Source: Millionella massiliensis
GTDB taxonomy: Bacteria > Bacteroidota > Bacteroidia > Bacteroidales > Rikenellaceae
Assembly (NCBI RefSeq): GCF_900104655.1
Contig: NZ_FNWD01000002.1
Coordinates: forward strand, 744,001 to 808,000
Direction of reading: 5' to 3'
Length of the DNA stretch: 64,000 bases
The notes beneath the pieces were generated by a model that was not told the DNA's origin, ran no database searches, and worked only from the letters and a program-made list of their open reading frames with translations. Shown here one piece after another: positions 1 through 8,825 of this stretch (the stretch's first letter is position 1; each line of letters starts with the position of its first letter). The translations under genes were made by a program, and so were the position numbers.

Positions 1-563
1 TCGACGAAATAGCCACGTTTATAATGGTACGAGGCCCCCTCGTCACGATTTTCGACCCCCAGGCCGCACACTTCGTGGCGTCGCGAACGTTGCTGAATTT
101 CCCAGCGTGCCATATCGACATAGAGGATCAGATCGGCGTCCGGAGCCACATAAGCGGCACCGTGACCATACACGATCGAGACCCCGGAGGCCTCCCGCAA
201 CTGACTGCGCAGCGCCTCGACCCGCTCGCCCACCAGAAAATCGGCATAGGTGAAACGGGCCCGGAAGCCGAACAACCGGTCGTCCGTAACGTATGGATAG
301 GTCATCCGTTCGATCTCTTCGACCGGTTTGAAAAGCTCGGCGGTGTTGAACCAACGGATCGGTTCCAGCGCTTTCAGCTCCGGTTCGAGCTCCTCGTGGT
401 ACACCCCCTGATAACATTCGATCGCCACCACACAGCGCTCCCTGTGGAGACTCTGAATTTTGCGGGAGATCTCGTCTCGGATGGCTGCCCATCCTTTCCA
501 AAGCGTTGCATCGAGCCGTGTGGCCGGATATTTATCGTAATTCGATTCTCGATTCGTTTGCAT
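1..563 (-). CDS. Class I mannose-6-phosphate isomerase-like protein, N-terminal part (partial)
   Basis: Minus-strand frame open from an ATG at 563 to the window edge, giving about 187 residues with no stop; the 3' end lies outside. The product has no signal peptide and begins MQTNRESNYDKYPATRLD, followed by a Trp-rich stretch (LWKGWAAI) and a hydrophobic strand with an ECYQGVYHEEL segment near residues 50-60. In Bacteroidetes this type of N-terminus, with NYDKYP then a VVAIECY strand, belongs to long proteins of about 590 residues annotated as class I mannose-6-phosphate isomerases, whose cupin-type catalytic domain comes later and so is not visible here. That family assignment comes from memory of the N-terminus, so the function is tentative. 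An overlapping frame at 43-501 has the Arg/Gly-rich look of a shadow and was discarded. Confidence 0.6.
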   Translation of the reverse strand, partial: MQTNRESNYDKYPATRLDATLWKGWAAIRDEISRKIQSLHRERCVVAIECYQGVYHEELEPELKALEPIRWFNTAELFKPVEEIERMTYPYVTDDRLFGFRARFTYADFLVGERVEALRSQLREASGVSIVYGHGAAYVAPDADLILYVDMARWEIQQRSRRHEVCGLGVENRDEGASYHYKRGYFV

Positions 564-772
564 GGTTTTCAAGCAATTTTTGTCAGGCTGATTATATCAT
601 TACAGGCCAGAGACATTCCCTTCGGACAGTCCGGAGACGCTCCGAAGGGCTTTCTCTGACTGGGTTTTACGTTCGATTTTTCATTCGGGCACCCGCACGA
701 TTCAAACCTTCGACGGACCACCACTGGCCGATTTCCAAACTCCAGGAAACACAGGCCACCGGACAAACGGAA

Positions 773-3400
773 TTAGAGGCGCACGCGCATCGCACGACCG
801 GAATAGGTCACCGTGCGATCGACCGTACCCTGCTCCATTCCGACACCTTTTCCGGTGCCGACCTTAACCAGGTTCAGTTTGCGCTTGGCCACCATTCCGT
901 CGAACGAACCGCTGCGGTCACTGATCGTCAGCACCTGTTTGTCGTCGTCCCACGAAAGGTCATAGGTCGCATAATGACCCTCTTCATAGTTGTAGTTGGT
1001 ACCTTCGTCCTCATAAATGGTGTAGTGTGCGTCGGCTCCGGGATAGATACGGATCTCCCACGCGTCGTCCGGACGTTCTGCGGTGCTCTGCTTCGGTTCG
1101 CCAAGCGGCAGGATCGAACCGGCCTTGACAAAGATCGGGATTTTCGCTTCCGTAACCGGAACTTCAACCGTTTGGCCTGCACCAAGCCGTTCGCCCGTCC
1201 AGAAATCGTACCACCCGGCCGCAGGCTTCGGCAGATAGACCGCCCACTGCGTCACGTTCGGTTCGACCACCGGAGCCACCAGCAGCGCCGGTCCGAACAT
1301 ATAGGAATAGCGGCAGCGCAACGCCTGTTCATCCTCGGCAAAGTCCATCACAAAGGGGCGCATGAGGGTCGAGCCGCGGAACGTAATGGCGGCCGCCTCG
1401 GAATAGGTGTACGGAAGCATCCGGTAACGGAAATCGAGATAGCGGTTGGCCACTTGCGTCACCGTGTCGCCGAAATTCCAGAATTCGGTGTCCGTACCGA
1501 ACCCGTGGACACGTTGCAACGGCAGGAAGGTGGCCGTCTGGAACCAGCGCAGGAAACATTCGTGGTAAGCCGGATCGTCATACTGTCCACCGGGACGGAA
1601 GAAACCTCCCGCATCATAGGTCCACCAGGGAAGCCCCGATGCCATATAATTGAGTCCTCCGGCAATTTGTCGACGCAATGTTTCCCAATCGTAGCCCACG
1701 TCGCCCGACCAGGTGGCCGCGGCATAACGCTGCATGCCGGAGAATCCGCTGCGGGTCAGAATCATCGTCCGTTTTTCTGGCGTATCGCGACGCGACCCCT
1801 CGTAAACGGTCCGGCAAACAAACAGCGGATAGACATTGCGCACCTTTTCACCGGGCCAACGACCGCCATTGACCCGCCGCCCCATCAAGTCGTCGTTTTC
1901 GGGTTCCGTGGCATCCTGCCACCAGGCGTCGATCCCGAGTTTCAACAGGTTTTGACTGAAATTGCGCCAGTAATAACCGGCCGCATCGGAGTTGAAAAAG
2001 TCAATCCAGTCGGTGCCGGGAATATAGAAACTGCTGTCGGCTGCACCTTTTCCGACCTCGGAGGTACGGTCGATCTTCGACCATACGGAGAGCATCAGCC
2101 GCATATCCATGTCGTGCAGTTCACGCACCATGGCGGCCGGATCGGGATAGTTCTGTTCGTCGAACTTCATCGCGTTCCAACCGTAGCGTCCCCAATACAT
2201 CCAGTCCTGCACCATCAGGTCGACGGGCAGCTCGCGTTTGCGGAATTCACGGGCCACGCCGAGCAGTTCGTCCTGCGTTTTGAACCGTTCACGACAGTGG
2301 ACATAGCCCAATGCCCAACGGGGCATCATCGGCGCATCACCGGTCAGGTGGCGATAGGTGGCAATCGCCTCGTCACCCCGACCGCTGAAGACCGTATAGT
2401 CGATTCCGTCGGCCACAGGCGAACGGAATACCGTCTCATCGGTCACTTTCCGGAAAAATACCTCCGGTTTGTCACCCGCCTCGGATTCAACCAGTATATC
2501 GTGCGATCCTGCCTCCAAATCGATCAAAAACGAGGTCGTCCGCGGCAACCAAATGTTATTGACCTCCACAATCGGCTGACCATCGACACGGACCTGATGT
2601 TTGCGAGCCATTGACTGCCCCACATCCATCAGCAACGAATAGGTTCCAGCTTCGTCGACCTGAAGGGTCCCCTGAAACAGATTGGCCCGACGCACTTCGC
2701 GTTTGGTCCCCTCCGTGGTGGTCACTTCGACTGTTTCCGACTCTCCGGCCTGCTGCATGTTTCGCAAAATCACTTTGTTATCCGCCGGATTGAAGTAAGT
2801 CAACCCGTAATTGTGCCACAACAGACCGTACCCTTTGCTCGAGAGAATGAACGGGATGGAAATCTGGGTGTTCAGCTGGGTCAGCCGCCGGGTCAGACCG
2901 CGAATATTCAGGTAACCGTCCTGAAACTGGCCGGTACCGAAAATGTATTCGTCGGCCGGCGATTCGAACCGCTGTTCGATGCCGTAACCATACTCGCCCT
3001 GCACATCGACAGACTGCACCCGCCGCCCGTCGACCTGCTCGGCCAACAGAACACGGCCCGTGCTGTCCCGAAAGACGATATGCCCCTCTTCACGGTTGAT
3101 ACAGGCCCGCAGTGCCGGCGTAGCAACCTCCAGCACCGCCCCGTTTTCCGCAACCCGATACGGGACACTGTCCTGCCGCGAGAGGAAGATGAACTCGGGC
3201 AGCGTTGCGGCGGCATTGCTGCGCAGATACTGGATCCGAATGGCATTACGCGCCATGGGGGTCACAAGCAGTTTACCGTCGGTCATTGTCACTTCGACAA
3301 CCCGACCCCGTTGTTTCCACGAGCGGACCTGTTCCGCCGTCGCCATCAGGCTGCCACCACAGATAAAGGCGGCAACACATACCATCCATTTTATTTTCAT
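773..3400 (-). CDS. GH31 alpha-xylosidase/alpha-glucosidase, secreted, with PA14-like insert
   Basis: 875-residue retaining alpha-glycosidase of family GH31, probably an alpha-xylosidase acting on xylosylated oligosaccharides in the periplasm or outside the cell. Residues 1-22 form a signal peptide with an Ala-rich end (MATA). A beta-sandwich N-domain follows, then a PA14-like insertion at about 240-320 (ending in VFFRK), as in many alpha-xylosidases. The catalytic barrel starts near 350; the nucleophile should be Asp496 in WWQDATEPE and the acid/base Asp567 in WSGDVGYDW. C-terminal beta-domains run to the end, with YEDEG near the C-terminus. Length fits PA14-bearing GH31 enzymes. It is the last gene of the leftward set, 147 bp after the 745-residue protein. 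GH31 also contains alpha-glucosidases and transglycosidases, so the substrate is inferred. Confidence 0.93.
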   Translation of the reverse strand: MKIKWMVCVAAFICGGSLMATAEQVRSWKQRGRVVEVTMTDGKLLVTPMARNAIRIQYLRSNAAATLPEFIFLSRQDSVPYRVAENGAVLEVATPALRACINREEGHIVFRDSTGRVLLAEQVDGRRVQSVDVQGEYGYGIEQRFESPADEYIFGTGQFQDGYLNIRGLTRRLTQLNTQISIPFILSSKGYGLLWHNYGLTYFNPADNKVILRNMQQAGESETVEVTTTEGTKREVRRANLFQGTLQVDEAGTYSLLMDVGQSMARKHQVRVDGQPIVEVNNIWLPRTTSFLIDLEAGSHDILVESEAGDKPEVFFRKVTDETVFRSPVADGIDYTVFSGRGDEAIATYRHLTGDAPMMPRWALGYVHCRERFKTQDELLGVAREFRKRELPVDLMVQDWMYWGRYGWNAMKFDEQNYPDPAAMVRELHDMDMRLMLSVWSKIDRTSEVGKGAADSSFYIPGTDWIDFFNSDAAGYYWRNFSQNLLKLGIDAWWQDATEPENDDLMGRRVNGGRWPGEKVRNVYPLFVCRTVYEGSRRDTPEKRTMILTRSGFSGMQRYAAATWSGDVGYDWETLRRQIAGGLNYMASGLPWWTYDAGGFFRPGGQYDDPAYHECFLRWFQTATFLPLQRVHGFGTDTEFWNFGDTVTQVANRYLDFRYRMLPYTYSEAAAITFRGSTLMRPFVMDFAEDEQALRCRYSYMFGPALLVAPVVEPNVTQWAVYLPKPAAGWYDFWTGERLGAGQTVEVPVTEAKIPIFVKAGSILPLGEPKQSTAERPDDAWEIRIYPGADAHYTIYEDEGTNYNYEEGHYATYDLSWDDDKQVLTISDRSGSFDGMVAKRKLNLVKVGTGKGVGMEQGTVDRTVTYSGRAMRVRL

Positions 3401-3547
3401 GCTGTACTACCGTTTTGGAGCGGACGACAATCGCCCCTAAGTCCCTGCTGACGCTCCGTCACATACATTTCGATCGGAACTTCTGGCAGCATACGACCGG
3501 AGATGAGCTGCTCGTCCCCGGTCGTTGTCCTCACTTTTTGATTCGTA

Positions 3548-5785
3548 CTAAATTTCAACTTCCTGTGATTCGCCAGCACCCAACTGAATAGTTTTCAGGT
3601 TGGCAAACGGAGCCTTCATCAGGGTTTTACGAGCCTCTTTCGAAGTTTCGGCACAGATGGTCACTTCGGCCGGATAGTCGGTCGGGTTGGTGATCGTGAG
3701 CACCATCCGTCCGTTTTCGCTCTTCCGGTGTTCGACCTTCATCTGGTCGAATACGGCCACTACCTGACGGTCGGTCTGCACGTAAATACTCGGCAACTGG
3801 GTCACGGTCAGCATCGTAGCCACTTCGCACCAGGAGCAGGACCCGAAGATGCTGCCGCCAACGCCGCCTTTACCTTCCCAGTCACTCAGGTTGACGCGCT
3901 CGCAAATTCCACCCGGAGGCATGCTTCCGATCTGACACTCTTCGCGGCTGACATACTGAGGCAGATTGTGGGCAATATCGGTCAGCAGTTCCAGCGCACG
4001 GCTGTCACCAGAGGCACGATAATAACGGAGCAGACAGTCGCCCGACCAGGTACAGATACCCGGAGCTCCATGTTTGTTGGCCACGCTGGCCCACACGGCT
4101 CCACACGAGCGGGCACCGATCCGCCCCATACTCGATTCTGCCGGGAAGTTGAAATCGTAGGATACGGTCCAGCTGGCGCAGATAGGCAGCAGCTCCGAAG
4201 CGTAGGTGAGCCACTCCTTATCGCCGGTGGCCTCGTACAACACGGTGTAGGCTTCGAAGAGCGCAAAGGCCGACTCACTGTCCGGAGCCGACAGGATTTC
4301 GCCCGGACCGCCGGTCGTGTATCCTTTCGACACATAGTCGCGATAATATTTACGTCCGGCTTCGCAGGCCACTTCCAGGTAGCGCGGTTCGTCATAGGCG
4401 GCAGCAGCCAGTGCAAGACCTGCCGGAACGATGGCACCGGCCGTCGAGTTACCGACCTGAAGTTCACCGGTTTCGACATTCACGAACTGACCAAACTGAC
4501 CGTACCGATCCCACAGCCCCACAAACGCATCGGCCAGTTTTCGGCTGCCTTCCTTCCAGCTCTCCTTGACCTTTTCTCCGCGAGATTCGAGCAGGTTGAG
4601 CTGTTGCAGCGACATATAGAGCCAGTCGCCCTGCGAGCGAACCATCGTCACATTGTTTTCCAGGGGTTTGAAATAACCGAAGCCATAGAACTCTTTTCCG
4701 TCGCCGTAGGCATAAAAGAAGCCGGCCGGAGTTTGCGTACGGCTGTAGATAGCCTCCAAATTGCGCATGGCACGCTGACGGTCGCTATCGTTTCCTTTCA
4801 GTAGGATGGGAAGCGTACTTTGTCCGCCTCCGCACCAACCCAACTGCCATACAAAGTTCCAGGAAGCACTCTCGCGTACGTCGCTCAACCAGTACATATC
4901 GATACGATCGTCCCAGCGACGGGTCTGGTAAAGGTTGTTCATCAGTTTCCACACGTGGCTGTAGGGAACGACCTCGTGCGACTGGCTCTCGTTGAACGTC
5001 TTGCGAACGTCCACAAAGCGGCTCATCATATCGTTCAGCCGTTTGGCCTTGAAATCGTACATGCGGCAACGAATCGTCACCTGCTGCCCCTGTTTGACGT
5101 TGGCCGGCAGGTCGGACATGTTGCCGGTACGAGTCACGGGCGCCAGAATCGAGAAGACGGCCTGCGAACGGTCGTCATTCTCCGCAATTGAGAGTCCATA
5201 GTCGCCCAGCTGGTTCCCCTGATTGGTCTGCACCATCCAGGCACGACGATCGCGGGCCGAGAAGAAGGCCATCAGCGGAGTCGAGGCATTACCCGAGGTC
5301 AGTTCGATCCGCGAAGGTGCGGCATCCTTCTTACCCAGCGTGGGTTGTACGGTCGTGGTGGTGGGCATATCGAGCCGCCACTCGCTCGGCTCGTACCAGA
5401 AAGGAGGATAACCGATATTTTTCACATCGAATCGGTTCCCATCATATACGATGGCGGGCACGAAGACATAATTGTCCGGGGTCCAACCGTCGAACTGGAA
5501 ATCGACGGCGAACGAAACATCTTTGGCTTCACCGCTCTTGAGTTCCCAGGTGAAGGTATAATCCTGCGCCGAGGCGTCGCCGGGCACAGGCTGCTGATCG
5601 ACGGTCAACTGCCATTGACAACCGTTCGCGTCGGTTTTCGTCGGATTCTGGAGGTCAAAATCGGTACGCGAGACAACCTGTCCCTCCCGATGGTAACGGA
5701 CTGCCGGGACGATCCGGCTGGCGGCCGTCGCTTCGCACCACAGGGCCGAAGCGGCAAGCAACCATATCATCTGTTTGATTTTCAT
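3548..5785 (-). CDS. Secreted (alpha/alpha)6-toroid-like protein of unknown family, possible glycosidase
   Basis: 745 residues, signal peptide 1-22 (ends EATAAS). Not assigned to a known family. Residues 25-250 look like a beta-sandwich (YTFTWELKSGEAKDVSFAVDF). From about 260 to 670 the protein is helix-rich with Trp, Tyr and acidic residues between hairpins (GWCGGGQSTLP, PAGFFYAYGDGKEFYG, GAPGICTWSGDCLLRYYRA), the pattern of six-hairpin glycosidases. Near the end, GGICER (Cys628, Glu629) is followed by FGSCSWCE (Cys650, Cys653, Glu654) and then LPSIYVQ. This recalls the GH127/GH146 pattern of Cys-rich motif, helix and YIY strand, where cysteines bind zinc and one is the nucleophile. A small beta-domain closes the protein. 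It sits 19 bp after the DUF5703 gene, so they are cotranscribed. Function is inferred only. Confidence 0.85.
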   Translation of the reverse strand: MKIKQMIWLLAASALWCEATAASRIVPAVRYHREGQVVSRTDFDLQNPTKTDANGCQWQLTVDQQPVPGDASAQDYTFTWELKSGEAKDVSFAVDFQFDGWTPDNYVFVPAIVYDGNRFDVKNIGYPPFWYEPSEWRLDMPTTTTVQPTLGKKDAAPSRIELTSGNASTPLMAFFSARDRRAWMVQTNQGNQLGDYGLSIAENDDRSQAVFSILAPVTRTGNMSDLPANVKQGQQVTIRCRMYDFKAKRLNDMMSRFVDVRKTFNESQSHEVVPYSHVWKLMNNLYQTRRWDDRIDMYWLSDVRESASWNFVWQLGWCGGGQSTLPILLKGNDSDRQRAMRNLEAIYSRTQTPAGFFYAYGDGKEFYGFGYFKPLENNVTMVRSQGDWLYMSLQQLNLLESRGEKVKESWKEGSRKLADAFVGLWDRYGQFGQFVNVETGELQVGNSTAGAIVPAGLALAAAAYDEPRYLEVACEAGRKYYRDYVSKGYTTGGPGEILSAPDSESAFALFEAYTVLYEATGDKEWLTYASELLPICASWTVSYDFNFPAESSMGRIGARSCGAVWASVANKHGAPGICTWSGDCLLRYYRASGDSRALELLTDIAHNLPQYVSREECQIGSMPPGGICERVNLSDWEGKGGVGGSIFGSCSWCEVATMLTVTQLPSIYVQTDRQVVAVFDQMKVEHRKSENGRMVLTITNPTDYPAEVTICAETSKEARKTLMKAPFANLKTIQLGAGESQEVEI

Positions 5786-5804
5786 TGATATATTTTGGTT
5801 TGGA

Positions 5805-8048
5805 TTAGTGATTCAAACGAATTTTCTGTTTCGATTTGTGGCCCAGCGTCGGTTTTTCGACCCATTTGCCGTTTTCGTACACTCCGGTAACGGTATTATT
5901 CCCCAGTGTATAGAGTTTGAAACGCACGTTCCAATCCTTGGGGAAGGCCGGCAGTACGTAGATCGATTCACCGTAACTCTGCAGAATCATATCCTGAAGG
6001 GTGGTCAGCAGGTTGCCACCGTGGTCTTCGTCGGGCGTCCAGTCGTTGTTCGGCCCCCACGATACGGGGAAGCGATGGTTCGGATGGCTGTTCTGCAGTT
6101 TGGCCAGCACATTGTCGCGAGCCTCGTCGGTCAGCCCCAAACGGGCGGCCAACTGTCCATCCTGCCACCAGCAGGTCGTGTTGTGGAGAATACGTCGATT
6201 GTAGCTCTCGATGCCGACCTTCAGGTCCGGTGTGCCGACGTGGCAAAGCGGGAACGGGAAAATGGCATAGAGTTCGGGAGCCTCCATATTGGTACGGTTA
6301 GTCCCGAACTTTTCGGCCGGGACAAAAACGGTCTGGCCTTCCACCTCGCGGGTAGGCACGGACGGCAGGATCTGCTGCATGGCGCTCCATCGCTGACGGT
6401 CTTCGGCCGAAGTCAGCTCTTCAGGCAGGCTCATCAGCCCGTCGAGCACATAGTGCAGCCCCGCTACGTTGGGCAGGTCGTTTTCCACATTGTCCCAATA
6501 GGTTTCGAGCGAATGGGTCGGGGTGATACGGAGAAGCCCCTGATCGTCGCGCGGGAAGAAGGAGTCGTAGAATTTCAGCACTTCGCGTGCCATGGGCACC
6601 AGCGTGTCGGCAGCAAAGGCACGGTCTTCGGTGTACAGATAATAATCGTACATCAGCGCCGCAATTTCCAAACCGGAACTCCAGTAGTAGCGAACGTAGG
6701 AATTTTCGATCTCTCCGGTTTTGAGTTCCGAGCGATCCCAGCCGTAGTCACGATTGGTGAAGGTTCCGTAGATGGTCGAAGTCTCGGGATTCACGGCACC
6801 CTCGGCTCCAAAGAAGACCTCGGCGTTTCGTTTGAGCATCGGCAGGTTCGAGAAATAGTGGCGGAACAAAACGCGCATCATGTCGAAATCGCCGCTTTTC
6901 AGCATCGGATGGTACATCAGGCGGGTATTCTGCCACCAGTATTCGGCTCCCCAGGCCCGGTAATCGGGATTATAGGCTTTCCCGTTGGTATAGACCGGAT
7001 CAACCGTAAAGATCGAACCGTTGAACTTGATCGGATAGTTGCCGCGACCGCCGCAAGCGTTTTTCCAGTTTTGCAGAATATAGGCCTGGGTCAACCGATC
7101 GCCGGTCTTGCCGTCGGGGGTTGTGACCGTGACGTAGCTTTTGTCCCAAAAGGCACGCCACCACGAGGCGGTACGGTCGGCCGATGCTTCGAACGAAGCG
7201 GCATTGCCCAGGGTCTGCTCAATGCGATCGACCCACTGCTGCTCGGTATCGGTCTGAGCCGTCAGCACGGCAATCTTCAACCCGAAACTTTCGACAGGCG
7301 CACTGCTGCCGAGCAGGGTCGGGGTTAATTTGACAAATCCTTCACCGGCCACGTCATATCCCATCGTGCGGTGCATCAACGGGTCGTGTTTCAGGTTCTC
7401 TTCGGTGGCCAACTCCTGATGACGCAGCGTGAAGGGGTAAATCGAGTGTTCGTTGCGATGATAGACGATCAACCGGTCCCCGCGGTCAGCGATTCGGTCG
7501 GGATATTCAGTAAGCAGGGAGTCGTGCGGACAACGCTGCACGGCAAAAGCCCGCTCGTCGACCTGCGGCAGACGGGCCTGCGTGCGCCAGATTTCGGACG
7601 ACACGGTGACCTGAACCGGACGGGTCGACTCGCCCTGAAGGTACACCACGGGCGACTGACTGTCGACCCAGAAGTCAAGATCGACCTTTTGCTGCTGGTT
7701 GCCGACTTCGATTTCGATTTTCCCCTCCTCGAGGTTCAGAAACTGACGGAACGACACGTCGCCTCCTTCGGGGAACGGATAGAGCGATACGCGCAGCCGC
7801 CCAACCTTGTACAGGGCGCTGTTTTCGGCCCAGGAATCGGTCCGGGAGAGGTAAAACACCAGATTTCCATTGGGTTCCATCCATACGTTGGCCCCGACTT
7901 CACCGTTGCCGATCGGCATGGAGCCGGAGGCGTTTTCGGAAGGAGTCTCCCAATTCACCGTATAACGGTTGACCACGTCCGATTGGGCGCAAACCGATGC
8001 CGGGAGCATCGCGGCACATAGCGCGGCAAGCCACAGATTATGTTTCAT
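5805..8048 (-). CDS. DUF5703 domain-containing secreted protein, probable glycosidase
   Basis: 747 residues with signal peptide 1-21 (ends ASVCAQ). The N-terminal part carries the DUF5703 signature: WETPSENASGSMPIGNGEVG at about 34-53, then EPNGNLVFYLSRTDSW and a Lys/Gly/Arg strand. The rest is a helical toroid rich in aromatic and acidic residues (TYWDNVENDLPNVAGLHYVLDG, HNTTCWWQDGQLAARLGL, FPVSWGPNNDW). That architecture resembles GH95-type fucosidases and galactosidases: beta-sandwich, helical linker, toroid, small C-terminal beta-domain. No activity is firmly known to me for DUF5703 proteins, so 'glycosidase' is an inference from fold pattern and context. It is the first gene of the leftward operon, 19 bp before the 745-residue protein. 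Confidence 0.88.
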   Translation of the reverse strand: MKHNLWLAALCAAMLPASVCAQSDVVNRYTVNWETPSENASGSMPIGNGEVGANVWMEPNGNLVFYLSRTDSWAENSALYKVGRLRVSLYPFPEGGDVSFRQFLNLEEGKIEIEVGNQQQKVDLDFWVDSQSPVVYLQGESTRPVQVTVSSEIWRTQARLPQVDERAFAVQRCPHDSLLTEYPDRIADRGDRLIVYHRNEHSIYPFTLRHQELATEENLKHDPLMHRTMGYDVAGEGFVKLTPTLLGSSAPVESFGLKIAVLTAQTDTEQQWVDRIEQTLGNAASFEASADRTASWWRAFWDKSYVTVTTPDGKTGDRLTQAYILQNWKNACGGRGNYPIKFNGSIFTVDPVYTNGKAYNPDYRAWGAEYWWQNTRLMYHPMLKSGDFDMMRVLFRHYFSNLPMLKRNAEVFFGAEGAVNPETSTIYGTFTNRDYGWDRSELKTGEIENSYVRYYWSSGLEIAALMYDYYLYTEDRAFAADTLVPMAREVLKFYDSFFPRDDQGLLRITPTHSLETYWDNVENDLPNVAGLHYVLDGLMSLPEELTSAEDRQRWSAMQQILPSVPTREVEGQTVFVPAEKFGTNRTNMEAPELYAIFPFPLCHVGTPDLKVGIESYNRRILHNTTCWWQDGQLAARLGLTDEARDNVLAKLQNSHPNHRFPVSWGPNNDWTPDEDHGGNLLTTLQDMILQSYGESIYVLPAFPKDWNVRFKLYTLGNNTVTGVYENGKWVEKPTLGHKSKQKIRLNH

Positions 8049-8825
8049 GAGTCAAAAAATTTTATCTAAAGGGTTACAACTCTTTGTCGTTTTCAGTCTG
8101 TCTTCCCTCCGTACTCTCCGCGCTGTTTTTGCGTACCTGATGATGTGTGACTCGCCCTCTCCACGCCATTCTAGCACCTACACAACACAAAGTACGTTCG
8201 GTTTACACACAAAGCACACTAAGTTTTCCTGCCATCCGTCGATTTACACGCGCCCCGTTTGTTTTCATGTTTTCGCTTCACTGAAGCCCTGTCATAACTT
8301 TCCGCAGGAACCCATTACTGTGTTATGTACACTGTCGGATCGGAACCGGAAACGCATCCCTTTCATCTCGCAACTCACTCACCCTTAGCCGCCACAATCA
8401 CTTTTCCAATCACATTCCGACAGACGATCTTATTGTAGTTTGATACAAATCCTTATCATAATGTGGTTCAGCAAGTTAAAAATTTGGAACCAAATTTCCA
8501 AATTCTTTTGCCTCCAAAAAGCCAAACCGATCATCCTTCGAAAAACCCCTCAAAAGACAACAACCCTTCACACTCATTCCCTGCACTGATTTTACTCTCC
8601 CCCGTTCACCGCTCCCTGCCGCTTTTAGATCGCCCCTCCCCACCGCATACACAACAGATACGTTTTCTCCAAGCCTGCCCCTACTTTCCCGGTTAAACAA
8701 CGCTCCCATGTTCCCATTCGACTTTATTACTACCGAACCTACAGCCCGCACCCATTGCCTACTTTTCCTAGCTCTCCAAACCTCTTCGTCCGGACTTTCA
8801 CCTCTCCATCCACTCTCGCGAAGAG
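8049..8825. other. 777-bp intergenic region, no gene; leader of the leftward GH operon
   Basis: No convincing coding frame on either strand. The + strand is unusually pyrimidine-rich in its distal half (about 8500-8820), so a leftward RNA would be purine-rich. An inverted repeat AAATTTGG-AA-CCAAATTT lies at 8480-8497 and could bind a regulator. No clean TAnnTTTG promoter was found upstream of 8048, although one must be expected here, because the 8826-10145 gene ends at the far side. Confidence 0.5.

Noticed and set aside
506-2614. A 702-residue open frame on the + strand opposite the GH31 gene
   Set aside because: The GH31 frame carries full catalytic motifs; this one has Arg/His-rich antisense composition and no family features. 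Likewise for long antisense frames at 32037-34787 and 35775-39293.
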